From Pareuzebyella sediminis (GTDB lineage Bacteria; Bacteroidota; Bacteroidia; Flavobacteriales; Flavobacteriaceae): a stretch of DNA of 64,000 bases. Position numbers and translations under genes: made by a program. Position 1 is the first letter of the stretch. Each line of letters opens with the position of its first letter. The stretch is from NCBI RefSeq assembly GCF_008367235.1, contig NZ_VTZS01000005.1:186001-250000 (forward strand). Direction: 5' to 3'. The notes under the pieces were generated by a model, which was not told the DNA's origin, made no database searches, and saw only the letters and a program-made list of their open reading frames with translations. Below are positions 18,157 to 26,388 of the stretch, in pieces.

Positions 18157-19512
18157 ATGGAAACAGAGATATTGGCTAGAATTCAGTTCGCTTTTACTAT
18201 CGCTTTTCATTACATCTACCCGCCGCTAAGTATTGGTTTGGGTTTGATTATGGTGATTATGGAAGGGATGTACCTAAAGACTGGCGATAAACAGTACGAG
18301 GTTTTAACTCGTTTCTGGTTAAAAATTTTCGCTATCACCTTTGGTATCGGTGTAGCGACAGGTATTATAATGGAGTTTGAGTTTGGTACAAACTGGGCCG
18401 TGTATTCTAGATATGTAGGTGATATTTTTGGTAGTGCGCTAGCAGCAGAAGGTCTCTTTGCCTTTGGATTAGAGAGTGCCTTTCTTGGTATCTTGCTATT
18501 TGGTTGGAACAGAGTATCACCCAAAGTACATTTTATCTCCACAGTAGGAGTTTTTTTAGGCTCGATGTTTTCCGCTATATGGATTGTTGTCGCTAACAGT
18601 TGGCAGCAAACACCTGCAGGATATCATATTGTAGGTGAAGGCTTCGAAGCCAGAGCTGAAGTAACTGATTTTTGGGCAATGGTGTTTAATCCTTCAAGTT
18701 TAGATCGAATTATACACGTGTGGCAGGGTGCTTTTTTAGCCGGAGCATTTTTAGTATTGAGTGTACATGCCTATTACCTTCTAAAGGGGCGCTATGTTGA
18801 GATTTCAAAAAAAGCATTCAAAATAGCCCTTGGATTAGCAACCATAGTCTCTTTAACCCAATTAATTTCAGGACATAGTTCCGCAGAAGGTGTTGCGGTT
18901 AATCAACCCGCCAAGCTTGCTGCAATGGAGGGCCACTATGACGTTTCAGCTCCCGCAGATTTGTATTTAATTGGTTGGGTCGACAACGAATCGCAGGAAG
19001 TCACAGGTGTCAAATTACCCGGTGGTCTGTCGTTTTTAGTTCATCAAAATTTTGAGGAACCGATTACAGGTCTAAATGCATTCCCAAAAGATGAAAGACC
19101 TGGACAGGTAAATGCTGTTTTCCAGTTTTATCACATTATGATTTCGATTGGTATGTTTCTTATAGGTCTCACGCTTTATGCGAGTTTATTGTGGTGGCGC
19201 GGAACCTTATTTGAAAAAAAATGGTTATTGAGAATATTCGCTTTTTCTGTGATTCTACCACAACTGGCAAATCAAGTTGGTTGGTTTGCTGCTGAAATGG
19301 GAAGGCAACCATGGATTGTATACGGTCATTTAAGAACTGATGAAGGATTCTCACAAGAGGTATCATCAAACCAGATTCTTTTTTCTCTGATATTATTTTT
19401 AGTGGTCTATACTATGCTATTTCTACTCTTTATCTATAGTGTAAACAAAAAGATAAAGCACGGCCCGTATGATGAAGCTAAAAATCCAGATGAATTTTTA
19501 AAATATGTTTAA
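18157..19512 (+). CDS. cydA: Cytochrome bd quinol oxidase subunit I
   Basis: Heme-carrying subunit of the high-affinity terminal oxidase that oxidises quinol and reduces oxygen without pumping protons. The 451-residue product has about nine membrane helices. His18 in FAFTIAFHYIYPP is the expected heme b595 ligand; EFEFGTNW and GLFAFGLES carry the conserved acidic residues, and GRQPW is the family signature near the C-terminus. The quinol-binding Q-loop is short. It overlaps or nearly abuts cydB. Menaquinol is the likely donor, given ubiE in this window. Confidence 0.97.
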   Translation: METEILARIQFAFTIAFHYIYPPLSIGLGLIMVIMEGMYLKTGDKQYEVLTRFWLKIFAITFGIGVATGIIMEFEFGTNWAVYSRYVGDIFGSALAAEGLFAFGLESAFLGILLFGWNRVSPKVHFISTVGVFLGSMFSAIWIVVANSWQQTPAGYHIVGEGFEARAEVTDFWAMVFNPSSLDRIIHVWQGAFLAGAFLVLSVHAYYLLKGRYVEISKKAFKIALGLATIVSLTQLISGHSSAEGVAVNQPAKLAAMEGHYDVSAPADLYLIGWVDNESQEVTGVKLPGGLSFLVHQNFEEPITGLNAFPKDERPGQVNAVFQFYHIMISIGMFLIGLTLYASLLWWRGTLFEKKWLLRIFAFSVILPQLANQVGWFAAEMGRQPWIVYGHLRTDEGFSQEVSSNQILFSLILFLVVYTMLFLLFIYSVNKKIKHGPYDEAKNPDEFLKYV

Positions 19513-19522
19513 GCTTGGCATT

Positions 19523-20560
19523 ATGGAAACTTTTTTAGGTTTGGATTATCCTACACTTTGGTACTTGGTTGTAGGATTACTATTTTCTGGTTATGCAATT
19601 TTGGAAGGTTTTGATTATGGTGCAGGCGCTTGGCATCTATTTTTCAGAAAGGATTTAAGCAGACGTATTGCTATCAATGCAATAGGACCGTTGTGGGATG
19701 CCAATCAGGTATGGCTAATAATAGGTGGTGGCGCATTATTTGCGGGCTTTCCAGTAATGTATGCGACTATGTTATCTGCCATGTACGTGCCTTTTATGTT
19801 ATTTCTAATGTTACTGGTACTGAGGTCTTCCGCAATAAAATTCAGAAGTGCAGAAGAAATGCCATGGTGGCGTATGACTTGGGATATAATTTACTTTACC
19901 TCTAACGTCTTAATATCCTTTTTACTGGGTGTGGTTTTAGCTAACATTTTACAGGGATTTGAAATAGCTGAAAATTATAGTTACACCGGCGGAGTATTCT
20001 TGTCGTTTTTAAACCCTTATGCGATTATGATTGGCTTAACCACTGTATCATTGTTTATGACCCAAGGAGCTATTTTTTTATTGCTAAAAACAGAGGGTCG
20101 TTTGCATGCAAGATTGACTTTTTTATTAAAAAAAGGAATGATTTTTTTTATTGTAAGTTTTGCTGCAACATCGTTATATACCTTGGTATTCTTACCAGGT
20201 GTAACTGACAGGTTTAAAGAATATCCGATATCTTTTGTTATTCCTCTTTTAGCTTTCTTGGCAGTTGCAAATGTGCCTCGGTTAGTTTCCAAAAAGAAGT
20301 ATGGAAATGCCTTAGTTTTTTCCTCATTGACGATGTCCTTTCTTTTAATGTTAGTAGCACTTCAGCTATATCCTGTTTTACTGCCTTCAACAATAAGCCC
20401 TAATTATAGTGTGACAATTTACAACGCAGCATCGTCTCAAAAATCATTAGGTATAATGTTAACCATTGTTCTTATTGGCGCACCTCTTTTAGCTGGTTAT
20501 TTCTTGTTTTTATACAAAACATTTCACGGTAAAGTGAAGTTGGATGACACTAGTTATTAA
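19523..20560 (+). CDS. cydB: Cytochrome bd quinol oxidase subunit II
   Basis: Second membrane subunit of the bd oxidase. The 345-residue product has about nine helices and the typical opening FLGLDYPTLWYLVVG, then GYAILEGFDYGAG and GPLWDANQVWLI, all CydB hallmarks. I prefer the ATG at 19523 (10 bases after the cydA stop) to the one at 19505, which lies inside cydA; both are in frame. No small CydX-like gene is visible downstream. cydAB sit in DNA that looks as AT-rich as the surrounding accessory region. Confidence 0.95.
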   Translation: METFLGLDYPTLWYLVVGLLFSGYAILEGFDYGAGAWHLFFRKDLSRRIAINAIGPLWDANQVWLIIGGGALFAGFPVMYATMLSAMYVPFMLFLMLLVLRSSAIKFRSAEEMPWWRMTWDIIYFTSNVLISFLLGVVLANILQGFEIAENYSYTGGVFLSFLNPYAIMIGLTTVSLFMTQGAIFLLLKTEGRLHARLTFLLKKGMIFFIVSFAATSLYTLVFLPGVTDRFKEYPISFVIPLLAFLAVANVPRLVSKKKYGNALVFSSLTMSFLLMLVALQLYPVLLPSTISPNYSVTIYNAASSQKSLGIMLTIVLIGAPLLAGYFLFLYKTFHGKVKLDDTSY

Positions 20561-20842
20561 AAAAACTAAGCCCAAAACTGGCTGTAAGTTATTGCTCTCA
20601 TGGCGAAGTAAAATTAGATCTATACATTATTCAAAATAAATCACGTCTGAAAATCATGGCTTAGCTGCCACCGATGTCTCCCTCTCGCGTTGCTCGTCAG
20701 AGGTAGTTTCTGATTTGCAACTTGGCGCCAACGAGCCAGCTTCCGCACAGCATAAGGGCATGTTCCTGAACCTGCCAAAACACGGCCGCAAAGCCCAACA
20801 ACAGATAGCCAGATTCCTTGTAAACCATTAAAACACCTAACA
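20561..20842. other. Non-coding stretch with a GC-rich patch
   Basis: This 282-base gap has no gene I can support. From about 20640 to 20800 it is clearly more GC-rich than its flanks (TCTCGCGTTGCTCGTC, ACGGCCGCAAAGCCC), unlike the coding neighbours. CACCTAACAA just before the next gene fits the attC-type RYYYAAC core, but I cannot assign a complete element. Confidence 0.4.
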
Positions 20843-21210
20843 ATGAGAATGCTGACAACTTTATTTTTCTCATTACCTATCCTCAGTTTTAGTAATTCAA
20901 ATTATTATGAACCAGAGGACTGGAAAAAGTATCATGAGCAAATAAATCGGGCAGAAAATTTCATAATTGACGAACAGTTTCAAGAAACATTGAATATATA
21001 TAATGATATTTTCAATTCTTTCGATTTTTCTTTCTAAAAGATTACAAAATTACAGCTCAGTTTGCCCTTTACTTGAATGACATAGAAACCGCTTTTGAAA
21101 TTATTAAAAAAGGAATTGCTCGAGATTGGGATCTAAAAAGCCTTAATTAAAACGGTTACTTATCAAAACTTCAGAATGAACCTAAATGGAAATTAAAAAT
21201 TGTATTATGA
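20843..21210 (+). pseudogene. Broken small secreted protein gene
   Basis: The first frame (20843-21037) gives a signal peptide (LTTLFFSLPILSFS) and a helical part ending ETLNIYNDIFNSFDFSF then stop. A one-base loss near 21033 restores a second frame, FLKDYKITAQFALYLNDIETA..FEIIKKGI, then one in-frame TAA and NGYLSKLQNEPKWKL, ending at TGA 21208-21210. Joined, it looks like a roughly 120-residue secreted protein with a helical-repeat character. From memory, similar small proteins occur in Flavobacteriaceae. Function unknown. Confidence 0.6.
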
Positions 21211-21373
21211 GGCATTAATTGAAAATAATGGGCAATTAAATGAAGTCGACCTTGGTTAAAAATTAGGACTTAATTAAGAAGATACAAGAAAAATACTTGT
21301 ACAGCTACTATCGGAACATAGGTCTTGCGATTATAGTCTGAACGAAACCAAGAAAATCAAAAAATGTAAGTAA
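21203..21373 (+). pseudogene. Remnant of a small helix-turn-helix-like gene
   Basis: A 57-codon frame reads YYEALIENNGQLNEVDLG-stop-KLGLN-stop-EDTRKILVQLLSEH, ending in a lysine-rich tail at TAA 21371-21373. The pattern of helix, turn and helix with KLGLN..DTRKIL resembles a winged-helix DNA-binding region, interrupted by two TAA codons. It has no obvious start codon, so only the body of an older gene is left. It follows directly on the previous pseudogene. Confidence 0.45.
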
Positions 21374-21465
21374 TAACATATAAAACAACGGCGATTTTGG
21401 GTGTTGACTCAAAATGTGTTGTTTTTAATTTAGTAAATTTCAAAACGAAAAGAAAGCAAGTATGA

Positions 21466-21497
21466 ATCCGCTACTGCTCTTATAATAACCGTTGCGC
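21466..21497. repeat. attC-like right arm (partial element)
   Basis: ATCCGCTACTGCTCTTATAA followed by TAACCGTTGCGC aligns well with the right arm at 18103-18133 (TCCCACACTGCGCTTATAC..GGCCGTTGGGC). No clear left arm is seen in the preceding 120 bases. Confidence 0.45.
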
Positions 21498-21665
21498 TTG
21501 ATTGGAGGAAGTAATTCAAAGTTTGAACTTGAAATACTGATTGTTGATAAATGGAACACCGGAAAACAGGACAAAATGGAGTGAAATATCAGAACCGGGA
21601 GTGAAAGTAAGAACTACGAAATTGAAAGCTTTAAAAAAATAAACTGGCCAAAACAATTTAAAAAA

Positions 21666-21842
21666 ATGAAAAAACAAACAGGATATTTATTAATCGCAAT
21701 TGGAATAGCATCAATGTTAGCCGGTATTTACGGAGCAGTTCAAAGTGGAGAATTGATGGACTCGTTGAGTGGAGTTTTGATCGGAGCGGCCCTAATTGTA
21801 ACGGTGATTTTTGAACGAAATAAAAAAGACAAAAATGAATAA
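21666..21842 (+). CDS. Small two-helix membrane protein
   Basis: A 58-residue protein starting MKKQTGYLLIAIG. It has two hydrophobic segments (about residues 7-25 and 34-50) and a charged tail, ERNKKDKNE, so it is probably a small inner-membrane protein with both ends inside. The frame is open for about 27 codons upstream of the ATG (ending KKINWPKQFKK), after a TGA, so it may be the surviving end of a longer gene. Family not recognised. Confidence 0.5.
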   Translation: MKKQTGYLLIAIGIASMLAGIYGAVQSGELMDSLSGVLIGAALIVTVIFERNKKDKNE

Positions 21843-21862
21843 ATACAAAGAAATAGCAATAG

Positions 21863-21993
21863 TGGCTATAAGTAATGCCGCTATTCTCGCACATTTCTGA
21901 AAAACTTTTCGATTTTCTATTTGGTTTGTACGAGCTAATGTTAACGTTAACTCACACAACGAACCCTGGACGAACCGTATTTTAGGACGTTAG
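21863..21993. repeat. attC-like element, left arm clear
   Basis: TGGCTATAAGTAATGCCG (21863-21880) matches the left arms at 13631 and 18014 (TGGCTATAC..ATG.GG). The right end is less clear; CGTATTTTAGGACGTTAG (21976-21993) is the best candidate. It lies between the small membrane protein and the AraC pseudogene. Confidence 0.45.
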
Positions 21994-22039
21994 AATGTAG
22001 AGAAGTTTGGGAATAAATATCAACTAGTGCATAATAAAA

Positions 22040-22694
22040 ATGAATTACATCTCTATAAGTCTATATCGTAAAATAATAAATCATGCTTTAAATGAAGGCA
22101 TGACACGAGATGACTTTAAAGGTGTATCGACTCCAATTGACTCTATTGAGCAAATTCAAGCGGTTCCGGCAAATCACTTTTTTGAACTTCATGAATTGAT
22201 AGATCGGGAAATAGGTCCTGGATTTTCTGTGAGAGTGGGTCAACAAATGAAAATCGAAGATTATGGTGTGCTTGGTTTATCATGGAAAACTTGTTCGTGG
22301 GCCGGTGAAATTTTTGATAGAAGCGAACGGTACTTTATGTTGCTGTCGAACACCTATTTTTTTAGAGTTGAAAAAGGAGCGGAAATATCCCGTGTTTATT
22401 TAAATCGTCAGGCTCACTAAACAGGCGTAGAATTATCCAATGAAGCCACCTTTTCTGCGACGGTTGTTGTACTTCAGGCGTACGCTTACCCGCCGCTTAT
22501 CTCAAAATGGCCTTACCTTTAGAGACCTTGTTAAAAGAATCCAGGAAGAAGTTTCAAAAGATCTCCTTAAAAACTCAGCAAGAAGTGTTGCCGAGATTGC
22601 TTTTGAAACCGGATTTTCAGAGCAAAGCGCTTTTAGTCGTGCCTTCAAAAACTGGACGAATCAATCCCCGTTAGAATTTCGTAAAATCCGATAA
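22040..22694 (+). pseudogene. Broken AraC-family regulator
   Basis: The first frame (22040-22420) encodes the N-terminal arabinose-binding-like domain of an AraC regulator up to YLNRQAH, then TAA. The same frame continues after the stop as TGVELSNEATFSATVVVLQ. The C-terminal helix-turn-helix (RTLTRRLSQNGLTFRDL to QSPLEFRK) is in another frame from about 22477. The middle, some 150 residues in family members, is missing. An internal deletion with a frame change plus a stop has destroyed the gene. Confidence 0.8.
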
Positions 22695-22717
22695 AAAATA
22701 TCTCTGCACTTTATAGC

Positions 22718-22846
22718 ATGATTCGGGATCTAGAAGACCAAGTAAGCAACCACCAAAACAGGATTGAGGATTTGGGGTCGCAAGTGTATAATCTAAAAAA
22801 GAAATTATATAGCCTTTGGGGAATAGTGGAAGAAAACATTTCTTGA
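22718..22846 (+). CDS. Very small coiled-coil frame, doubtful
   Basis: A 42-codon frame, MIRDLEDQVSNHQNRIEDLG and on, with a heptad-like spacing of leucine, valine and isoleucine that predicts a short coiled coil. It starts 23 bases after the AraC pseudogene stop. The pattern is more protein-like than chance, but there is no recognised family or promoter. Confidence 0.3.
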   Translation: MIRDLEDQVSNHQNRIEDLGSQVYNLKKKLYSLWGIVEENIS

Positions 22847-22877
22847 TTATTTTGGGTTACACAAGTATATCATTGCC

Positions 22878-23801
22878 TTAATAATTATCGATCCAGGCAA
22901 ATCTTTTATCTATAATATCTTGCTTTTTTGAATTTAAAAAATCAAGATAAGCGATGGCCGCCGGTGACAGTTTTTTAGATTTTAGCCAAACGAGATGCCA
23001 AGTGGTGACAATGGGCAACCCTTTAACCGGAACAATTTGTAGGTCACCGTTATTGAGTTCGTTTTTAATTCCGATTAAGGGCATGATAGAGTACCCCAAG
23101 CCTGATAGTACAGCTTGCTTGACCGCCTCATTTGAGGTCAATTCTATTTTTTTACGAATCGAAAATTTATTTTTCGATATGAAATTTTCCATGGCATTTC
23201 TTGTGGCAGAACCTGGCTCCCTATAGATTAGGGGAAGACTACCGAATAATTTTTTTTTGGTAGGGGAGTTTTTGAACTTTAGCTCGGTACTGCCTACGTA
23301 AAAAAGTTTGTTCGGCATTAATGCAACCCGATTGATTTTCATTTTTTTGGGAAGTACGGAGACTAGTGCAAAATCTACCTCGTTCCGTTCCAGGTTTTTG
23401 ACGACTTTGGTTTTGTTCGTTACGTCCATAATAAGGTCTACACCTGAATGCAACTTCATAAAGTCGGATAAAAAATAGGGCATTACGTACTTGCCCGTTG
23501 AAGCAACCGATATTTTTAGACGTCCCGAAAGATTGCCTTGATAGGCCAAAGTTCTATAATTGATAGCGTCAACTTGGTTAAGAATATTCTCTGCTGCTTG
23601 TGCGATTTCATTTCCAAAATCAGTAATATAAAGTTTTCGGCCCACCACTTCGGTAAGAGGTATCGGAAACTGGTCTTGAAAATTTTTAAGCTGTATTGAA
23701 ACGGCTGGTTGTGTTAAATTAAGCTCTTCCGAAGCCTTCGTAATACTCTGTATTTGAGATATTTTCAAGAAAATCTGTAGCTGGTGTAAAGTGTAATGCA
23801 T
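22878..23801 (-). CDS. LysR-family transcriptional regulator, probable regulator of the dab operon
   Basis: A 307-residue DNA-binding regulator. Residues 1-60 are the LysR winged helix (LHQLQIFLKISQIQSITKASEELNLTQPAVSIQLK), followed by a linker helix and a two-lobed substrate-binding domain from about residue 90. The binding-domain arrangement (GKYVMPYFLSDF, EVDFALVS, REPGSATRNAMENF) is like CbbR-type regulators that sense carbon status; this is an inference. It is transcribed away from the five-gene dab operon across a 115-base AT-rich gap, the classical arrangement for a LysR regulator and its target. Confidence 0.88.
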   Translation of the reverse strand: MHYTLHQLQIFLKISQIQSITKASEELNLTQPAVSIQLKNFQDQFPIPLTEVVGRKLYITDFGNEIAQAAENILNQVDAINYRTLAYQGNLSGRLKISVASTGKYVMPYFLSDFMKLHSGVDLIMDVTNKTKVVKNLERNEVDFALVSVLPKKMKINRVALMPNKLFYVGSTELKFKNSPTKKKLFGSLPLIYREPGSATRNAMENFISKNKFSIRKKIELTSNEAVKQAVLSGLGYSIMPLIGIKNELNNGDLQIVPVKGLPIVTTWHLVWLKSKKLSPAAIAYLDFLNSKKQDIIDKRFAWIDNY

Positions 23802-23916
23802 AAAAAAAATTAATGTTTTTTATAATAAATATAAATAAAAATATATATAGTTAATTTCTAATCTTTGTTCCCGGATTTGATATTCAAATAAAATTAACCT
23901 TTTAAAAAAATCAAAA
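23802..23916. promoter_or_regulatory. Divergent regulatory gap between the LysR gene and the dab operon
   Basis: A 115-base, very AT-rich region. TTAATGTTTTTTATAA and GTTAATTTCTAATC contain T-N11-A type spacings used by LysR proteins, and TAATCTTTG on the plus strand is close to the TAnnTTTG -7 box. No site is certain from sequence alone. Confidence 0.4.
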
Positions 23917-24225
23917 ATGGAAACAGTGGAAACAGTAAAGACTGAAAAAACAACACAAAAAATTCAATTGGTAAAAGGGGCATTCACCGCATCAGAGGCC
24001 TGCGATGTAGTCTGTGCCTTGATAGACGAAAAAATTAACTTTCATAAGATTCAGAGGCTTCAAATCTGGGAGGGAAACCATGCCAGCAAAACAGGCCATT
24101 TAGATGGTCGTATTCAAGAGCTCCAAGAAGAAAGAAAGCTTGCCAAACAATTCATTATGGCAAATAAAGGTAAAGGATATAACCTGAAAATACAGGGTAC
24201 TCTTGAAATCACGGTGGCAGATTAA
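23917..24225 (+). CDS. Small conserved-looking protein, first gene of the dab operon
   Basis: A 102-residue soluble protein with no signal peptide or membrane segment. After a polar start (METVETVKTEK) it has VKGAFTASEACDVVCALIDEKINFHK and a long charged helix with QELQEERK, ending in a short beta-like stretch, LKIQGTLEITVAD. I do not recognise the family. As the first gene facing the LysR regulator and leading into dabBA, it may modulate the carbon transporter; that is inference from position only. Confidence 0.72.
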   Translation: METVETVKTEKTTQKIQLVKGAFTASEACDVVCALIDEKINFHKIQRLQIWEGNHASKTGHLDGRIQELQEERKLAKQFIMANKGKGYNLKIQGTLEITVAD

Positions 24226-24321
24226 AAGCTCAAAAGGTATTTCCTCTTCAGATGTCAGCTATCGCGACAGCGCCTATCAAGTTTTTTGAAATGAAACAAT
24301 ACTAACAGTAAAAATTAAAAC

Positions 24322-24630
24322 ATGCAATTAAATAAATCTTTGGCTCTGCCCATTTTGGGGATGGCGGTTCTCATAATTTTTAACCTGTGGTCTTATCTGC
24401 ACAATGCTATATTTTTAGATCGGTTATTGATTTGTACCCTTATTCTAGGTTTGATATTCATTAGTAAAGTTCTCAAAAGTTCCCATCAACCAATGAGATC
24501 CTATGAGGGTAATGAAAAGCATAACCGTCAGCCCGGGCCTGACTATCGTATTCAAAAAAGAACAATAGAATCCGAATCTATCGAAGCGTACAACGCTAAG
24601 AATCTTGAAAAGAAAGAAGAGGTCGCTTGA
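24322..24630 (+). CDS. Small membrane protein, second gene of the dab operon
   Basis: A 102-residue protein with two hydrophobic helices (about residues 7-25 and 30-49) followed by a long hydrophilic cytoplasmic tail rich in charged residues. Its TGA shares the A with the ATG of the next gene (ATGA overlap at 24628-24632), so the two are translationally coupled. I do not recognise the family; a small accessory subunit of the DabA-DabB complex is a reasonable but untested idea. Confidence 0.72.
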   Translation: MQLNKSLALPILGMAVLIIFNLWSYLHNAIFLDRLLICTLILGLIFISKVLKSSHQPMRSYEGNEKHNRQPGPDYRIQKRTIESESIEAYNAKNLEKKEEVA

Positions 24631-24917
24631 TGCAAAAACTCGTAAACCATAGAATAGATCATTTAGTTCATTTAATGTTCGAAATAAGGTCAAACAGACC
24701 TGAAGACCACGAAGAGCACGAAAGTATTTTCAATCAGGCCAGGGTTTATCTGAATACAATAAACACCAAAAGACTAAGCCGAATGATATATTCACTTTCT
24801 AGTCTCCACATGTATTCGTCAAAGATCAGCGAGGTTCCAGCCGATGTACTTGAAGAACTGATCTTAGACTTCAAACCACTATTAAAAATCTTCCAAAACA
24901 CTAAAAATGATGCTTGA
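24630..24917 (+). CDS. Small helical protein, third gene of the dab operon
   Basis: A 95-residue soluble, mostly helical protein (MQKLVNHRIDHLVHLMFEIR, then EDHEEHESIFNQA and LEELILDFKPLLKIF). It is rich in histidine and glutamate near residues 22-32. It starts at ATG 24630 in the stop of the preceding gene and overlaps dabB by 11 bases, so the chain of overlaps links it firmly to the transporter. A TTG one codon upstream is an alternative start. Family not recognised. Confidence 0.72.
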   Translation: MQKLVNHRIDHLVHLMFEIRSNRPEDHEEHESIFNQARVYLNTINTKRLSRMIYSLSSLHMYSSKISEVPADVLEELILDFKPLLKIFQNTKNDA

Positions 24918-26388
24918 AAATAATGAACAAGAAATGCATCCAGAAGAATCTAAGGAAAAAGCACCTACCTTATTTTCGGTTCAATTACCTAAAACCGTCT
25001 CTTTTTTCTTATGGTTCTTGTTTGCAGGAAATATGCTTTATCTGGTGACCTCTTTCAATACTCTGCCCAACTGGAATGGAGCCATTTTGAGGTTCAACGG
25101 TTTCAGCCTACTTATTTGGACCACGGTTACTTTCTTCGGAGGGCTTATTGGCAGCTACGCGAGCAGTTATCTGAAGGGTTTTAGATATCATTCCCGGTTT
25201 ATGATGCTTTCTCTAGGATTTACAACCTCGGTAATGTTATTCGTAGTGTCGGAACATATCGTACTAATGTTGTTCAGCTGGTTGTCGATGGGTATCTTCA
25301 TGTCTCGATTGATAGGTGTAGAGTCGGATTGGGGGGAAGCTCAAGAAGCTTCCCGATTTACCCAGCGTTATTTTCTGCTAGGTACCCTCTTTTTAAGCGC
25401 TGCCTTGTGCTTACTGGCTCTTTACAGTAATGAAATGACGCTCAGCGGTCTGATTAATGCCTTGCACCTCATACCATTTTACATAAAGTTGATAGCGGGA
25501 TTGTTGGTCATCGCTGCGGCCTTAGTACAATCTGCGATCTACCCGTTCCATCGTTGGTTGCTTTCCGCGATGACAGCACCCACTCCCGCATCGGCCTTAA
25601 TGCATGCCGGTTTTGTAAACGGTTCCGGAATTTTATTGACCTTGTTCGCGGCTTTGCTCTTTGCCTCGAACACCTTGAATATTCTATTTGTCATTGGAGG
25701 TCTCACCGCTATAATTGCACAGTTCAACAAGCTACTACAGGTTAATGTAAAACAGAAACTGGCTTGTTCTACCATTGCCCAAATGGGTTTCATGATTATG
25801 CAATGCGGGTTAGGATTTTTCACTGCAGCGGTAACGCACCTCATTCTCCATGGATTTTATAAAGCCTATTTGTTTCTTTCCTCCGGGGAAGCAATTGCGC
25901 ACTCAAGACCCCAAAAACCACCTCAAATTAAAATAGGGACGCTTCAAGCCATGATCGTTCTGATCTTCGGTGTTCTCGGAGCGTTCCTTTTTGCGATCTG
26001 GACAGGAAAGGGTACGCAACTCGACAGTGGAATTTTCCTTACTCTTATTGTTGCGATTACCGTGGGGCAGGCAACTTACAATATTGGAAAGGAGAAAAGC
26101 CTGTCGGTGCTGCAGAAAATAGTTGTACCGCCCTTGCTTTTTATAGCGGGTATAGGAACATATGCCTTAATGTACAATGGGGTTTCGATCGTCATGACCG
26201 ATATTCCGATGGCGGCAGTGCCCATGCCTATTTCAATGGTACAAATGGCATTCGGTATTGTTTTTCTGGCCGGGTTTTTCATCATGAAATTAGGTGTGTA
26301 TCGGAAAATCCCTTGGCTCTATGTCAAACTGATGAACCTTTCACAACCTTATAAAAAGTCCATTTTAATGTATAAATCAAATTCCTAA
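24907..26388 (+). CDS. dabB: Inorganic carbon transporter membrane subunit DabB (NuoL-like)
   Basis: Proton-conducting membrane partner of DabA. The 493-residue product has about 13 helices and belongs to the Proton_antipo_M family of complex I antiporter subunits. YPFHRWLLSAM..APTPASALMHAGF is the family's central helix motif, and KQKLACSTIAQMGFM corresponds to the next conserved one. It lacks the long C-terminal lateral helix of true NuoL, and no other nuo genes are near. Coupling of its stop to the dabA start (TAATG at 26386-26390) supports the DAB assignment rather than a respiratory complex. Confidence 0.92.
   Translation: MMLENNEQEMHPEESKEKAPTLFSVQLPKTVSFFLWFLFAGNMLYLVTSFNTLPNWNGAILRFNGFSLLIWTTVTFFGGLIGSYASSYLKGFRYHSRFMMLSLGFTTSVMLFVVSEHIVLMLFSWLSMGIFMSRLIGVESDWGEAQEASRFTQRYFLLGTLFLSAALCLLALYSNEMTLSGLINALHLIPFYIKLIAGLLVIAAALVQSAIYPFHRWLLSAMTAPTPASALMHAGFVNGSGILLTLFAALLFASNTLNILFVIGGLTAIIAQFNKLLQVNVKQKLACSTIAQMGFMIMQCGLGFFTAAVTHLILHGFYKAYLFLSSGEAIAHSRPQKPPQIKIGTLQAMIVLIFGVLGAFLFAIWTGKGTQLDSGIFLTLIVAITVGQATYNIGKEKSLSVLQKIVVPPLLFIAGIGTYALMYNGVSIVMTDIPMAAVPMPISMVQMAFGIVFLAGFFIMKLGVYRKIPWLYVKLMNLSQPYKKSILMYKSNS

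Noticed and set aside
10662-22877. Genomic island integrated at tRNA-Arg
   Set aside because: The region begins right after a tRNA and looks foreign, but I found no direct repeat of the tRNA 3' end downstream and no tyrosine integrase, so a site-specific island is not supported.
24907-26388. Respiratory complex I subunit NuoL
   Set aside because: No other nuo genes are near, and its stop is fused to the start of a DUF2309 gene, which is the DabB context.
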